Under the pieces are notes generated by a model, which saw only the letters and a list, made by a program, of their open reading frames with translations, was not told where the DNA came from and did not search any database. DNA of 64,000 nucleotides from Alopecurus myosuroides (lineage: Eukaryota; Streptophyta; Magnoliopsida; Poales; Poaceae): NCBI GenBank assembly GCA_028641055.1, contig CM054057.1, forward strand, positions 396,970,541 through 397,034,540, given 5' to 3'. Positions 44,809 through 55,152 of this stretch are shown one piece after another (position 1 is the first letter of the stretch; each line of letters opens with the position of its first letter). Made by a program: the position numbers and the translations under genes.

Positions 44809-47800
44809 TCACTTCATTACTCTCTTCTTCCTAGGTTGCCTGGGCTTCTTCACCGGTTTCTTGTTTGTTGCTTTTGCCTGGTCAGCTTGCTTGCGTCTCT
44901 TCAAAGTTTCTACATCGCGTAGTTCAACCAAAGTTTTTCGCCTATGTTCTTTCATTGTTGGACGACCTTTAGGTTTAACCCTTTTAGGATTTTCCAGTGT
45001 TTGCCCGCCGGTAGCAAATTTCTCGCTGTCACCAACCATTGTTGTTGGTTCATTTTGCTGTGGTCCATTCATCTGGTCTTCATCCAATCCTGCATCCTCT
45101 TCGTCATCGCCTTCAACCACATTTTCTTTTGCTCTTAAGCTTGCAGCAACATTTTTCTAGCCTCACACACCATTCTGGAAACAACTTCATACGCTTCATC
45201 CACAAAACATGCATCCGAGGCAAGCTCATTCATTTTCCTGCACAGTGAGTTGTATTTTAGTGTTTGTTGGTGGGACACCAAATCTGAGTCCGTTGCCCCC
45301 AGGATCAGGTGCTGGTGTTGTTGCTACCGAAGACCATCAGTACAACAAGTACCTTTCTGGTATTTTCTGGACATTTAGGTGGACCATGACCCTGATGATG
45401 TGTGGACATATGAGTCCACACATTTCAAACCCATTGCAGCCACAGCAGTGCAGTCCCTCCTCAAACTCAACTTGAACCCGGTATGTTCTCACTTCTAGGC
45501 CAGGGTTTGGAACTAGATCAAAACCAATGCCTTCTACATCTGCCCGTAGCGGATAGAACTTTGTCGATGTAGCAACAAGCTTCTGGAACCTTTCAAATAT
45601 TTTTGCGGTGTAGAATTCTTGTCCTTGTTTCTCAATTGCATAACTGCAGCAAGTTTTTTTGGACCATTAGATGAAAATCAATGCTACATCAGTATATTTT
45701 TGTTGCTACTTTCACTATTAGTTAATGCTACACATTCACAGCAGGCAGAAATTTCTTTTTGCTACGGATTGGCTCTCAACCTTTTATACATCAGAAAGGA
45801 GATTTTGCTTTTCAATTTTGGAGCTTAGCTTATTATTCTAGTCCATTCATTTGCACTAGTTGCTACACACTACCTTAAATTTTTAATTTTTTTGGTGTGC
45901 TACAATGGTGCTGTATTCAATGCATCTTTTTGCTTACCTCCCCCAAAGTGATCTTCTTGCTGTCTCCATTGTAAACCCTGCATTATCCTCCCGATCAAGC
46001 ATCAATGTCTGGCAAAGTTCATACTGTTGCACAAAGTTGTACACCGATTCACCTGGCCGTATCAGTGTTTTGAAGTACGAATTCAGTCCTTCAGACCTTC
46101 CAGTAGTGCTCGTGAAAGGGAAGAATCTGTTCCTGAAATAAACAGGGGCCCATGTTGTTTTAGACTTCCACATATTTTGTAGATGAGTGTTGTCAGACAT
46201 GCCAAACTCTGTCAGCATATGCTCCCAGCAATCCTCAAATTGCTTCACCGTGTATGTTCCATAGATGCACCCATAGAAAGTATCACTAAAAGGATTCCCT
46301 TCTGCCAAGTTTGGCCCCAACTTTTTCCTTGCAAGATGCAGGACATGGTAGAGACAACACCTGTGTATCGAGTTTGAGAAAATATGAGAAATTGCTTCTG
46401 CCATTGCCTGATCCTGGTCCGTCATTATGTTATCCGGGTGCACACCATCCATTGCAAGCATCCACTGCTCGAACACCCACTTGAATGTTTCTATTTTCTC
46501 ATTTGGTAACAGAGCACAACCTAGCACAATCATGTGTGTGTGGTTATTCATACCGACAATGGGAGCAAATGGCATGTTGTATCTATTTGTACAAAAAGTT
46601 GTGTCAAAAAACAGACAATCCTTGTACTTATGATACAAAGACCTTGTTCGACCATCCACCCAGAATAAGGCCCTAACAACACCATCTTTATCAACCTGGG
46701 TTGCATAGAAGAAGTTGTTGTTTTCAGCTTGCCTCTGCTTAAAGTACTCCAACGTCATCTCCATGTCACGCAGTGTAATTTCATTCCGTAGCATTGTCCG
46801 GATGTTTGAAACATCCCTTTTCACATACCCCAAGCACCTCGGGCCACCACCGTGCATACTGCCAAGAGCTCCCATCAGTTTTGCTGTGGTTATCTTCTGG
46901 TTATGCAATGTCTGTATAAACTGGTAGTCCTCTTCCGGCACCTTCCTATGTGAACGGTAGAACCCGTGCCTCCCTACTTGTTTAACCATGGGGTGTGTAT
47001 GATCTGCTCTAAAAACGGTCACAGTCCAAACTCCATTGCACATGCCAACAATCATGTGAGCTTTACAGTCATGGTGAATGATCTTTGTTCGTTGCCTTGT
47101 GTCCGACATGTCAACCTGCTCAGATGCCTGTTTGCTACGAGACTTTTGCGCACTCTGGATGCTCATATCATTACCTTCTTCAAATGGAGATTTTCTACCA
47201 CTTTTCCTACCAGGATTTTTCTTCTCAGATGGAGGTCTACCGGTGTGCACACACTCAAACACTCTGCTCAATATAGTGTCCGGAGGTGTATTTCTTGCCT
47301 GGCTGTACTTTGTGTTTCCAATGTGTGTGCCGAAGCCCATTTTTATCGCGTAGTCATCGTAAATTTTTTGTGTTTCCTCAATATCATAAAAAATCATCCT
47401 CACAAATGGCTCCACTAGCTGTGAGGTTATTTCTACGCCAGCTTCCTCAACATCATTTGAAACAGTTCCACTATTTGCGCTACGTGGCCCATCAACGAAA
47501 TCATTCGGAGTAGTGTCCTGACAATTGAAGGTGTTCCTATCCTCTCTCCTAGGGTGTTGTTAAGGTCAAAACCTTCCAATATGCTGTCAGCAACAAATCC
47601 ATGCAACAAACAAATCTGATCAATTTTTTTTGCTCACAAAATACTTAAAAAATGGTAAATGCATGAACATAACATGGTTCCTCAGATATGGTAGCAATTT
47701 TCACAAATTTACTCTAACCATAATCTACTTGGACGGTGCATTTTTCTCTTGTTCAAAATGCTCATGTTATTAATTATTATTGCTACTGTTTTTTTTTGCT

Positions 47801-48641
47801 ACACAACACAACTAAAGTCAGCATGTCAAAAAAGGTTCATCTCACAACTGTGGACATTGTCTCTTAGCATATTTGAAAGTTTGTTTGCTCCACGAAGACG
47901 ACTATTTCTTCTTTTTGATGCTACATAAGACACAATTTTTTTATAATTTGGAGCAACCAGCATGTCCATAAGTAGCAATTTCAGCATCAATAAATCGCTG
48001 CCGATAGTTGTGTTCAATATATGGATCAATCTCAGCATGCCAATTTCCTTTTGTGCTCAAACAATTTCGATGCTAATACCATTATCAGTACCAATAATTT
48101 GCTACATAACTTCTACCAGCAACCCATCACATCAAGTGGACACATCTACCATAAACCATCACAGCAATTGGAGCAAAAATTGTACCAACAACAATCACAG
48201 CAAATTGGAGCAAATTTTCTACAAGCAACCCATCACATCAATCACATCAAGTGGAGCAATGTTTGTACCAACAACAATCCCATCAAATTGGACACAACTA
48301 CCAGCAACCATCACAGCAATTGGGAGCAATTTTTGCACCAGCAACCATCACAACAAGTTGAGCAAAAAAGATGAAATCTAGATGGGGGATAGAACTCACA
48401 GATCGCGTTGGTTTCTGAACCTCTGGATCGTCATTGAAGTGGGTATGAGGGTTGCTGACACCCTCACACGGACGCGAAGCAAACCATGCTCCCAGGCCGC
48501 CGGCGTAGATGCTGGTACTCCGTCTCCGCCGTCGGCTCGCCGGATTAGCCCCGAGCTAGAATCTACTATGGAGGGCGGGGGGACGTGGTGAGGATGACCA
48601 GGAGGTGGGTAGAGGATTGAGTTGCGGATGTGGTTAGCCAT
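44809..48641 (-). pseudogene. MULE transposase (MURA/FAR1-like, DDE + SWIM), broken
   Basis: Suggested minus-strand parts. A possible 5' exon is 48641 to about 48406 (MANHIRNSILYPPPG..., donor GATCT|GTGAGT). The main exon runs from about 47560 to 45939: a FAR1-type N-terminus (YAIKMGFG), then the DDE core with DTTF, MTDQDQAM, CCLYH and GRSEGLNSYFK. After the donor GGGGAG|GTAAGC, the next exon starts near 45643 (YAIEKQGQEFYTAKIF). It carries the SWIM zinc finger CCGCNGFEMCGLICPH and the in-frame TGA of LLY*W. After a further frameshift, the basic C-terminal tail KPKGRPTMKEHRRK ends at 44809. It would bind the terminal repeats and catalyse cut-and-paste transposition. One stop and at least one frameshift make it a probable pseudogene, although the DDE exon is open for 493 codons. 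Confidence 0.85.
48100..48370 (+). repeat. Degenerate ~35-bp tandem repeat in the MULE
   Basis: Repeated words ACCATCACA(G/T), CAATTGGAGCAA and GTACCAACAACAATC in alternating order, about six imperfect units. It lies between the transposase main exon and its possible 5' exon. No coding role is seen. Confidence 0.7.
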
Positions 48642-48804
48642 GGCGTCTGATTCTTGTCGCGCCGCCGCGTCGATCGCCGCCCGCGTCGCCTCCGGAGAAC
48701 ACGGGGAACTGCCCGATCTGTTTTCCCTGTCTGGATTTGCTTCGTTGCTTCGCTTTTTTTGCTCCCAGTAGCAAAAACGGGAAGAGGTACGTTGAGTCTG
48801 TGAT

Positions 48805-48888
48805 CGTGCGGCCCACAACTGCTTCATCGGACGGCTTCGGACCCTGGGGATCGAGTTGTGCTATTCCCAGGGACGCTCAGCGCGGTCC
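48805..48888 (-). repeat. Right terminal inverted repeat of large MULE
   Basis: Read on the minus strand: GGACCGCGCTGAGCGTCCCT, followed by GATCCCCAGGGTCCG. The word GCTGAGCGTCC is shared with the right end of the Pack-MULE at 6767. Confidence 0.7.
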
Positions 48889-48896
48889 AAAAGAAG

Positions 48897-49117
48897 AACA
48901 TGATGATTATTTCTGCATGAACTAGTCGTATGTACAAGTAGTAGTATGTATTAACAAACCACAAGAGACAAAACCTTGTCTGATCACAACAAGAGAGTAG
49001 AAAAACACCAACTTAAAAACAATCTCCTCAACCTCCATGCATGTCTTCCTTTCATTGGACAACATATTCTTTGTCTCATCTCATCTCTGTCTCTCTAACC
49101 ACGCCTCAGCTTCTCTT
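48897..49117. other. Upstream region of the 49.3-kb gene
   Basis: Pyrimidine-rich sequence typical of plant promoters and 5' UTRs. The MULE ends 366 bp before the start codon, so it directly borders this promoter. Confidence 0.5.
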
Positions 49118-49125
49118 CTTATAAG
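49118..49125 (+). promoter_or_regulatory. TATA-like element
   Basis: CTTATAAG about 130 bp before the ATG at 49255. Plausible TATA box given its position and the CT-rich leader that follows. No expression data. Confidence 0.45.
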
Positions 49126-49254
49126 CCCCCCACCCCTACACCCATCTCCACTCCCCCTCCAACTCCTAGCTCATTGTTCAAACACATTTCTTTTCTCTCT
49201 ACCTCTCTTCCTCATTGCTCATAAAGCGCCTGCGTTCGTCTTCTCACCACGCTA

Positions 49255-50166
49255 ATGGCCTGCCTGTCCCCCTCGCCATCCGGCCGGCGCCTGTCGGAGC
49301 TGCTGGAGGAGAAGCAGGAGCCTTTCTTCCTCGACCTCCACCTCCTCGAGAAGGGCTGCTCGGCCCGGCTCCTAGACGGCTACGACACAGCGCTATGCTG
49401 GCCAGCCGCCGGCGCTGGCAGTTTTGAAGCCGCCTCCGTGCTCAATCGGCTCACAAGCAAGAAGAAGAAGGCAGCGACCTCCCGGGGCAAGAATCAGCAG
49501 CAGCCGCCCACTGGCTCCGGGCTACTCCGCATGCTGCTCTCCAAGATCCTTCACGGCAAGGCGGCAAACCGGCAGAAGCCCGCCGCGCTGCAGAGCTCCG
49601 ACTCCTTCAACCACCTCGACGCCGTCAAGCTCAGGATAAACGCGGACGAGGTCGCCGCCCAGGAGGGAACGGATTATTCTGCTTCCTCCGACTACGACGA
49701 CGATGACAAGCAGCTGAGCCCCGTGTCCGTCCTGGACCACCCCTTCGACAGCAAGTGCTCCAACGTGCTGCAAGCCTCGCCCAAGAACGCCATGGCCATC
49801 GTCCGAGAGCTCCTCCTGGAGGCGGCGTACACGCCGGAGCTGCTCAACCAGCTGCTAGCCAAGTCTGAGGATCTCATCAAGGACACCACCGACCTCGACA
49901 ACTGCTACTACCACCGTACGGCCCCCAAGAACATTAACGATGACGATCAAACCGCGGCTATTCGTAACACTACCGCCGCCGCCTATTGGGAGACGCACAG
50001 ACCGGAGCTGGCCAGGGTGTCCGAGCTGGTCTCCATGGAGGTGCCAAAATCAAGGCTGGACGCCGCCGACGTGCAGCGAGAGCGGCGGGACGTTAGCGCT
50101 GACGTCGAGGCGGCCGTGCTCGAGGCTGTGCTGCTTGAGCTCGTCATGGATCTCGATAGCTGCTAG
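49255..50166 (+). CDS. Plant-specific protein, DUF4378/TRM-like family, function unknown
   Basis: Single-exon gene of 303 codons with monocot-style high GC. It starts MACLSPSPSGRRLSELLEEK. A conserved N-terminal segment reads EEKQEPFFLDLHLLEKG. A Lys-rich patch (KKKKAA) lies near residue 65, and the motif SPVSVLDHPF at about residues 155-164. The latter is typical of plant DUF4378 / TON1-recruiting-motif-like proteins, some of which act at cortical microtubules (family knowledge). A helix-rich C-terminus follows (SPKNAMAIVRELLLEA, LEAVLLELVMDLD). No signal peptide or membrane segment is seen. The start is the first ATG after the CT-rich leader. Family placement rests on short motifs only; the gene itself looks intact. 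Confidence 0.75.
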   Translation: MACLSPSPSGRRLSELLEEKQEPFFLDLHLLEKGCSARLLDGYDTALCWPAAGAGSFEAASVLNRLTSKKKKAATSRGKNQQQPPTGSGLLRMLLSKILHGKAANRQKPAALQSSDSFNHLDAVKLRINADEVAAQEGTDYSASSDYDDDDKQLSPVSVLDHPFDSKCSNVLQASPKNAMAIVRELLLEAAYTPELLNQLLAKSEDLIKDTTDLDNCYYHRTAPKNINDDDQTAAIRNTTAAAYWETHRPELARVSELVSMEVPKSRLDAADVQRERRDVSADVEAAVLEAVLLELVMDLDSC

Positions 50167-50347
50167 TCGACCACGGTCAATCCGCCAATGTAGCCTTGGT
50201 GCACGGCGAAGAAACAGAGCGGCGAGCTCTGTTTTCCTCTGTTTTTGTTGGGTAGTTGCTCATAGGCCGGCCCTGCTGCTCAGTGCCTTGGGCATACTGT
50301 CAATTCCCTGTAGAGGCTGTAGATTAATTAGCACGCAGTAATTTGGC

Positions 50348-50353
50348 AATAAA
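50348..50353 (+). terminator. Polyadenylation signal
   Basis: AATAAA 182 bp after the stop codon of the 49.3-kb gene. Confidence 0.5.
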
Positions 50354-50408
50354 ATCATTAATTAAACAACTGACTTGATTTGCTGTTTCTGGTTTTACAC
50401 ACATATAC

Positions 50409-50436
50409 TCACTCCTATCAAAAGTAAGATGTTTTA
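50409..50436 (+). mobile_element. Left end of a MITE split by Helitrons (tentative)
   Basis: CTCACTCCTATCAAAAGTAAGATGTTTTATC resembles, in inverse, the right-hand MITE end at about 54290-54322 (CTTACGTTTTGATACGGAGG). The two may be halves of one Stowaway-type MITE separated by the Helitrons. Confidence 0.4.
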
Positions 50437-50454
50437 TCTATACCTCTATCTTTA

Positions 50455-50490
50455 CCTATATATATATATATAATATAATAATAATAAAAC
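50455..50490. repeat. TA/ATA microsatellite
   Basis: TATATATATATATA followed by ATAATAATAATAA. It lies at the probable left end of Helitron 1. Confidence 0.85.
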
Positions 50491-50779
50491 GAGAAAGGTT
50501 TCTTCTGGTCCAACCTGGTATTTTACTGTTTTGTCCTCCCACAAAAATACATATTACGCCAAATTGCCACTCAACACCTCCGTGCTTAATTACGTTTTCA
50601 GTTTGTTGCCGTATTAGAATTTGTTTCAGGTACGATGAGACTCGGTCTACAGGTCCTCGTTACAAGAACGTACGGTGCGGCTCGGTCTACAGGTCCGCGT
50701 TACAATAAGCCTACGGAGGTACCCATCGACTTCTGTGAGGATCCGATCGAAACTAAGTTCGTGGCAGAATCCGGACGAG

Positions 50780-50967
50780 ACGAAGTTCTTGGCGGCTTAC
50801 ATGCCAGCAAATCTGGCCAGGAACTCGAGCACAAGCAAGGAGGACGTCTGCAAGATCCTCCACTTAGTGGGCACCGAACCGAAGGAGGACAAGCTGCAGG
50901 TGCTATTCAAGATTGTAGTCAGATGAAGGGGGAGGACATGGTCGAGCTTCTCACAGATGACATCTAG
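50780..50967 (+). pseudogene. Captured fragment of 60S acidic ribosomal protein P2 gene
   Basis: The reading DETKFLAAYMPANLARNSS, then TSKEDVCKIL and a GTEPKEDKLQVLFKIV tail, follows the layout of the P2 N-terminus (K..AAYLLA.LGGN.SPS..D...IL..VGAE...... L). A second frame continues KGEDMVELL, matching the GKD..ELIA segment of P2. A frameshift near 50925 and a stop at 50965-50967 break it. The Ala/Gly hinge and acidic tail are missing. Identification rests on pattern memory. Confidence 0.5.
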
Positions 50968-50979
50968 GGGATGAGTGTT

Positions 50980-51420
50980 TCGAGCAATTTTTTCATCCCC
51001 CGACCTGCTTGGTCAGGCCGCTGAGTTCCCGCCCGAGCTCGACCTCCTCCATCACCGGCAGTCTGTACCTCGCCATCAACGTCGTACCAGCGCGCGTCCT
51101 CACGGTGCCGCCTCGCAGGCGTGCAACAAGGCTACCATGTTCTCCGTCTAGCGTGCACGCGCTCGCCGCCGTCTTGTGCTGCTCGCTCGCGTAGGCGTAG
51201 CACCCTCACGGTGCCGCATTGGCATGCAGTTGTGCTACCGTGCTCACGTGCTTGCGTGCCTGCGCTAGCTGTCGTGTTGTCCTGGTCGCTCGGGTCGCCG
51301 CACCAACGTCTCTTATTCCTTGGTCTATATTCTTCGGTCTATAGACAACCACCTTTTGTGATGCCTAAGCTGGAGGGATCAACCACGTCTACCTCACGGA
51401 ATTGGCGATAGTTTGAGGCT
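50980..51420 (+). other. GC-richer Helitron 1 cargo, unrecognised
   Basis: GC-rich stretch resembling captured exon sequence, without a long ORF or recognised domain. The rest of Helitron 1 (51420-52440) is AT-rich with no gene. Confidence 0.4.
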
Positions 51421-52481
51421 GCTGCAGATTTAGCTGCGGTGATGGCTATAGTTCAACTGGGAGATACTTCATGGAAGTCATCAACTCATCATCTGATAGC
51501 AGATCTCTGGCAGATCAGATTTTTTTTGGCGGGTACTGAGAGATAAGATCTTGATCTTATCTTAGGACGAGCCTCTTACAACTTTCAACTACAATCCAGT
51601 TAATCGATAATCTTATATGCTTTTTGCCAGCTGTGAAAGTAGAATTTGCTATCAGAGGTACTGCTTAGTTGCACGGAAATTTCATTGTATCAGATTACAC
51701 AGTCAGACCAAATATGCTTTCTTTGAACGTAATACTGGGAGACAAGTTCAACATCGTTGGGATTACGAGCTTGTGGAGTAGCCTCACCACGACCGTAAAA
51801 TATTTATCCGAGCACGCAAAAGCACATCTATGGAGGAGCCTAACTTTAGTCCCAGCTCCACCTCTACATTGACACCATTGATCTATAAATAAGGGTTTCT
51901 CTGCGCAGACGAACCTAGAAAAAAAATTCCTTCAGAAAATCAAAATTACACTGCAGTAATATTCAGGTATATTTATGTGGAGTTGCTATATTTGTTAAGA
52001 TCTCCTTAAAATTTTTCATGAATGAGTACATGATGAAAATCAAAATTATACTGCAGTAATTTTCCTTATGATTTTTAATGAATTAATACATGATGAAGAT
52101 GAATGCACATATTGGTTGCTCAAATCAGGAGAGCGACATCCTCACTGTTGTTTGGGAGAGGCAATTATTACTGTTTTCTTTTGGTTGTTTTACAATGAAC
52201 CTGAAAACTGAAGTATGGAAGATGCAACTTGGCTAGAGGTGACAAAAGGGATCGGCATAATACTCCGTTTAGTTTTCCTTGCTTTCTTCAACATATACAT
52301 CTTTTTTGCTGATGTACTATTGCACAAGTGGTCGCGTTTTACTAAACATGACACGTTCGCAATCCTTATTGTATTAATTGTGTATTAATTTGATAATGAA
52401 TTGAAAGGTGTAAGAATGGGAAAATATGTCTTTTCAACATTTTTTTTGTCTCCCGTTGTAACGCATGGGCACATTTACTAG

Positions 52482-54168
52482 TACCTAATAATAAAGAGAG
52501 GAAGACTTCTTCCGGTCTAAAGCCAATTTTACCATATTACCCTCCCACCAAATATTTACCTATAATTTGTTTTTTTTCTTTTTACCCTTAATTCCAAACG
52601 ATATTACATGCACTGCCCCGGGATGTCAACTAAACGGTTCGCTGTAAAGAAAGACATCGGTGCCTACGTTTCCTTCCATGACCGCTACAGCATGGTGCCT
52701 GTGATGGAGATCCGCTATGCCTGTTCACCGGCCATGCGCACACAAAAAGTGACTCGGCGAGAAAAACTAGGGAATTCAATTGTCCTTCATTCCCAATCGA
52801 TCTCTCACGCGAGTCCCTGGTCCACACGCGCCGCCGGAATTTTCCGAGCATCTCCAGATTTCTCGCCGCTGGCAAGTGCTCACGGTCTTCCCCCGCGCCT
52901 TTCCTGGAGCGGGACACCGGTTTAAAGAGACCGCCATGGCGTCAATCTTCAGGTCCGGCGAGACGGCCGCCATGGCTCATACCTGCGCCAATCTGCAGGT
53001 CCGGCAAGACGGCCGCCATGGCTCACCGCTATCCTCACTGATTCATCTCCCTTCCAATATGTCTAATTGTCTGGAAGGTGCGCGAGAAGGTCGTGGTGGA
53101 GCAGAAAATCTGATACGGGTGGCAATGGTGTGCAATCTGGGCACCTCGATGCTAGGAGCATACACCTTGACACTCGAGCAAATTGCCGGTGCTATGTAAC
53201 ACAGGAGTTTTGGCCATTAATTTTTCTTTGGTCCTGAAAGATGTATACTGCTGCTCATACTTTTGTTTAAAGAAAGTGGGAATGGTGAGATTGAGGAGCA
53301 TACATATTGTTTCAGAAAATGGCCAAAAGTCTGAAAGAGGGGATACCGCAACAGCTCATACAGTTAATAACCTAATTGGTGGCAATTGTTGTAAGCTCGA
53401 CATGCAAATGGCTGAGAATTCTTTTCATTCCTTATATTTACATCCTGGCTTAATATTTTGCAAGTGTTTCGCATTAAAAGGTTATTGGGAAGATACACAT
53501 GATTATACTGTACTATTACTTTTCATATTCGGGGGAGTGGAGTTTTTGGATCCCGGACTTATATGCTCCTGGTATTTTTGGAAAAAAAAACTTCTCAAAA
53601 AATTCTGAAAAACATTTAAAGCAAAAAATGAACATATTTTTTACATTCGTGTGAATTTTCGTAACGAAATGACATTGTGGCTGCCCTGAGAAAAAAATAC
53701 AAGATCTCATATCTAAAATTCAAATTTTTGGATCTCATACCTGTCAGAAATTTGTCTTTTTTGCACGGGGCAGATCCAATGTTATTTCTTTCCGAAAAGT
53801 TACACGGGTGTGTGAAACATACTCATGTTTGCTTGTGATTTTTTTAGAACTATTTCTAATTTTTTTTATTTTCCCGAAAATAACGGGAGCATAAGAGCCC
53901 GGGCTTCAATGTGAGTTTCCAAAAGTATTGCAACTAAACAAAAAATTTAGGACTATCCTATAAGCATTTGAACTTTTTTGTCCCATTTTTTTGATCGGAT
54001 GAGTTGGAGTGAGTGGTACGTGTGAGGCGGAGACACCAACATCATTTTGGCTTTCCGTTCTACGTTCTTGACCCTATCATGTCAGTGCATGCTCCGGTGT
54101 ACTATTGGTCACAACATCATCTTAGTTGAGCGCATCGACCCGTCGCAACGCACGGGCACTTTTGCTAG
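52482..54168 (+). mobile_element. Helitron 2 (non-autonomous)
   Basis: The 3' end has the hairpin CCCGT(CGCAACGC)ACGGG at 54139-54156, then CTAG at 54165-54168 followed by T. The start, CCTAATAATAAAGAGAGG, lies directly after the end of Helitron 1 and resembles its own start (ATAATAATAAAACGAGAAAGG). It contains GC-richer segments at 52600-53200 without a recognisable gene; the rest is AT-rich. Confidence 0.65.
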
Positions 54169-54690
54169 TATAAGATACAAAGCAAGCGGGGGTGGAAGCA
54201 TTCACCGACTTTGATAGGCAACGCGTTGCAAATAAATAGAGTAGAGAGCTGGCATACACATAAATCTACACACTAAAACGTGTCTACGTAAACATCTTAC
54301 GTTTTGATACGGAGGGAGTAATAATTAGTCCGGATAGGCATGGTTTACGGAAGGATTTCATACGCTTTGAAGAACTTCTTTGCACACCCCTACCCCTTGT
54401 AGGAAGGATATATGAGCAACTTCGACATACTCCTATATTCTTATGCCATAAGAACATGTTTAAAATCTACATAATACGGGGGCGAGTAGATCAATCGTGG
54501 AATTCATTTCTGAAAGATATATAAAATTTAGGGTATGATCGGTCATACACCCATGTGTAGCGGAGCATTTTGTCACCGCTGGATTCGGTGATTCCGCCTC
54601 GGCGGTCGGCTACGTGCACGGCTGCTAATACCCACAAGTATAGGAAATCCGACTGAAAGTACTTCCTCGAAACAGGCTATTCACCCCGTT
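54169..54690. other. Intergenic DNA with right MITE end
   Basis: Contains a Stowaway-type right end, GATACGGAGGGAGTA, at about 54309-54323, with GTGTCTACGTAAACATCTTACG before it. No gene is seen in the remainder. Confidence 0.5.
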
Positions 54691-55152
54691 TTATAAATAA
54701 AGCGGCCAACCATAGTGTCACATGGTATAAGTTCAAAGTAGTAACAAACAGAAACAAACACTAGGGCAGCAACACAATAAGCCCAGCACGAAAGCGAAAA
54801 GCAACGAAAAACTAAGATACAACTCCTGCATGGAGTAAGGGTCAACGGCTGGACGACGCGGCAAGTCGGCGAGCCGCCATCAGAAGGTCATCGATCATGC
54901 CATCCAGCCGAGCCTTGTCCCGCTGTCTACGAAGAGGGCGCCACTGCTGCAAGAATGCCAAGAATTTAAACACAGAGGCAGAGGCACGTCTCAGCAAGAC
55001 ACGGTCAATAATTATTTTATTACGAATATTCCATAAGGTACAGGTCACTACGTCAATCAGTAACCAGAAGAGGCGGCTCCTCTTACCAGTCTGGTTTTCC
55101 TGTACTTCAAGGAACTCACCGAGGTCCCAGGCCTGCCACTCAGGCCCAAGTA
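54691..55152 (-). mobile_element. 3' fragment of a LINE, cut by LTR element B
   Basis: The minus-strand frame (ending at the stop 54842) reads FWLLIDVVTCTLWNIRNK, then RRASASVFKFLAFLQQW and a DDLLMAARRL tail. This is the usual C-terminus of a plant LINE reverse transcriptase ORF. The sequence from 54841 down to about 54691 would be the 3' UTR. The upstream part is missing because element B inserted at 55152. Confidence 0.65.

Larger units (their letters stand above)
26837..48888 (-). mobile_element. Large autonomous-type MULE (FAR1-like transposase plus Ulp1-like gene)
   Basis: Ends are imperfect inverted repeats. Left: GGAAACTCTTCAAAACGTCC, then GGGGGAAC. Right, inverted: GGACCGCGCTGAGCGTCC, then CTGGGAAT. 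Both continue through a CCCC.GGGTC.G..GCCGT block. The flanks are AAAAGAAG on both sides (26829-26836 and 48889-48896), with the ninth base differing. The 22-kb span falls to about 11 kb without the nested LTR element (31269-42372 plus one TSD). It carries a minus-strand transposase and a convergent plus-strand Ulp1-like gene, the arrangement known for Ulp1-bearing plant MULEs. Both genes are broken, so it is probably inactive now. Confidence 0.8.
50430..52481 (+). mobile_element. Helitron 1 (non-autonomous)
   Basis: The 3' end is typical of Helitrons. A short hairpin CCCGT(TGTAACGC)ATGGG at 52452-52469 lies 8 bp before CTAG (52478-52481), which is followed by T. The 5' end is not sharp; candidates are TCTATACC near 50433 or the ATAATAATAAAACGAG near 50480. 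It carries a decayed ribosomal protein P2 piece, and no RepHel protein. Confidence 0.65.

Noticed and set aside
48100..48370. CRISPR-like array
   Set aside because: Units are imperfect and without unique spacers, in a plant transposon.
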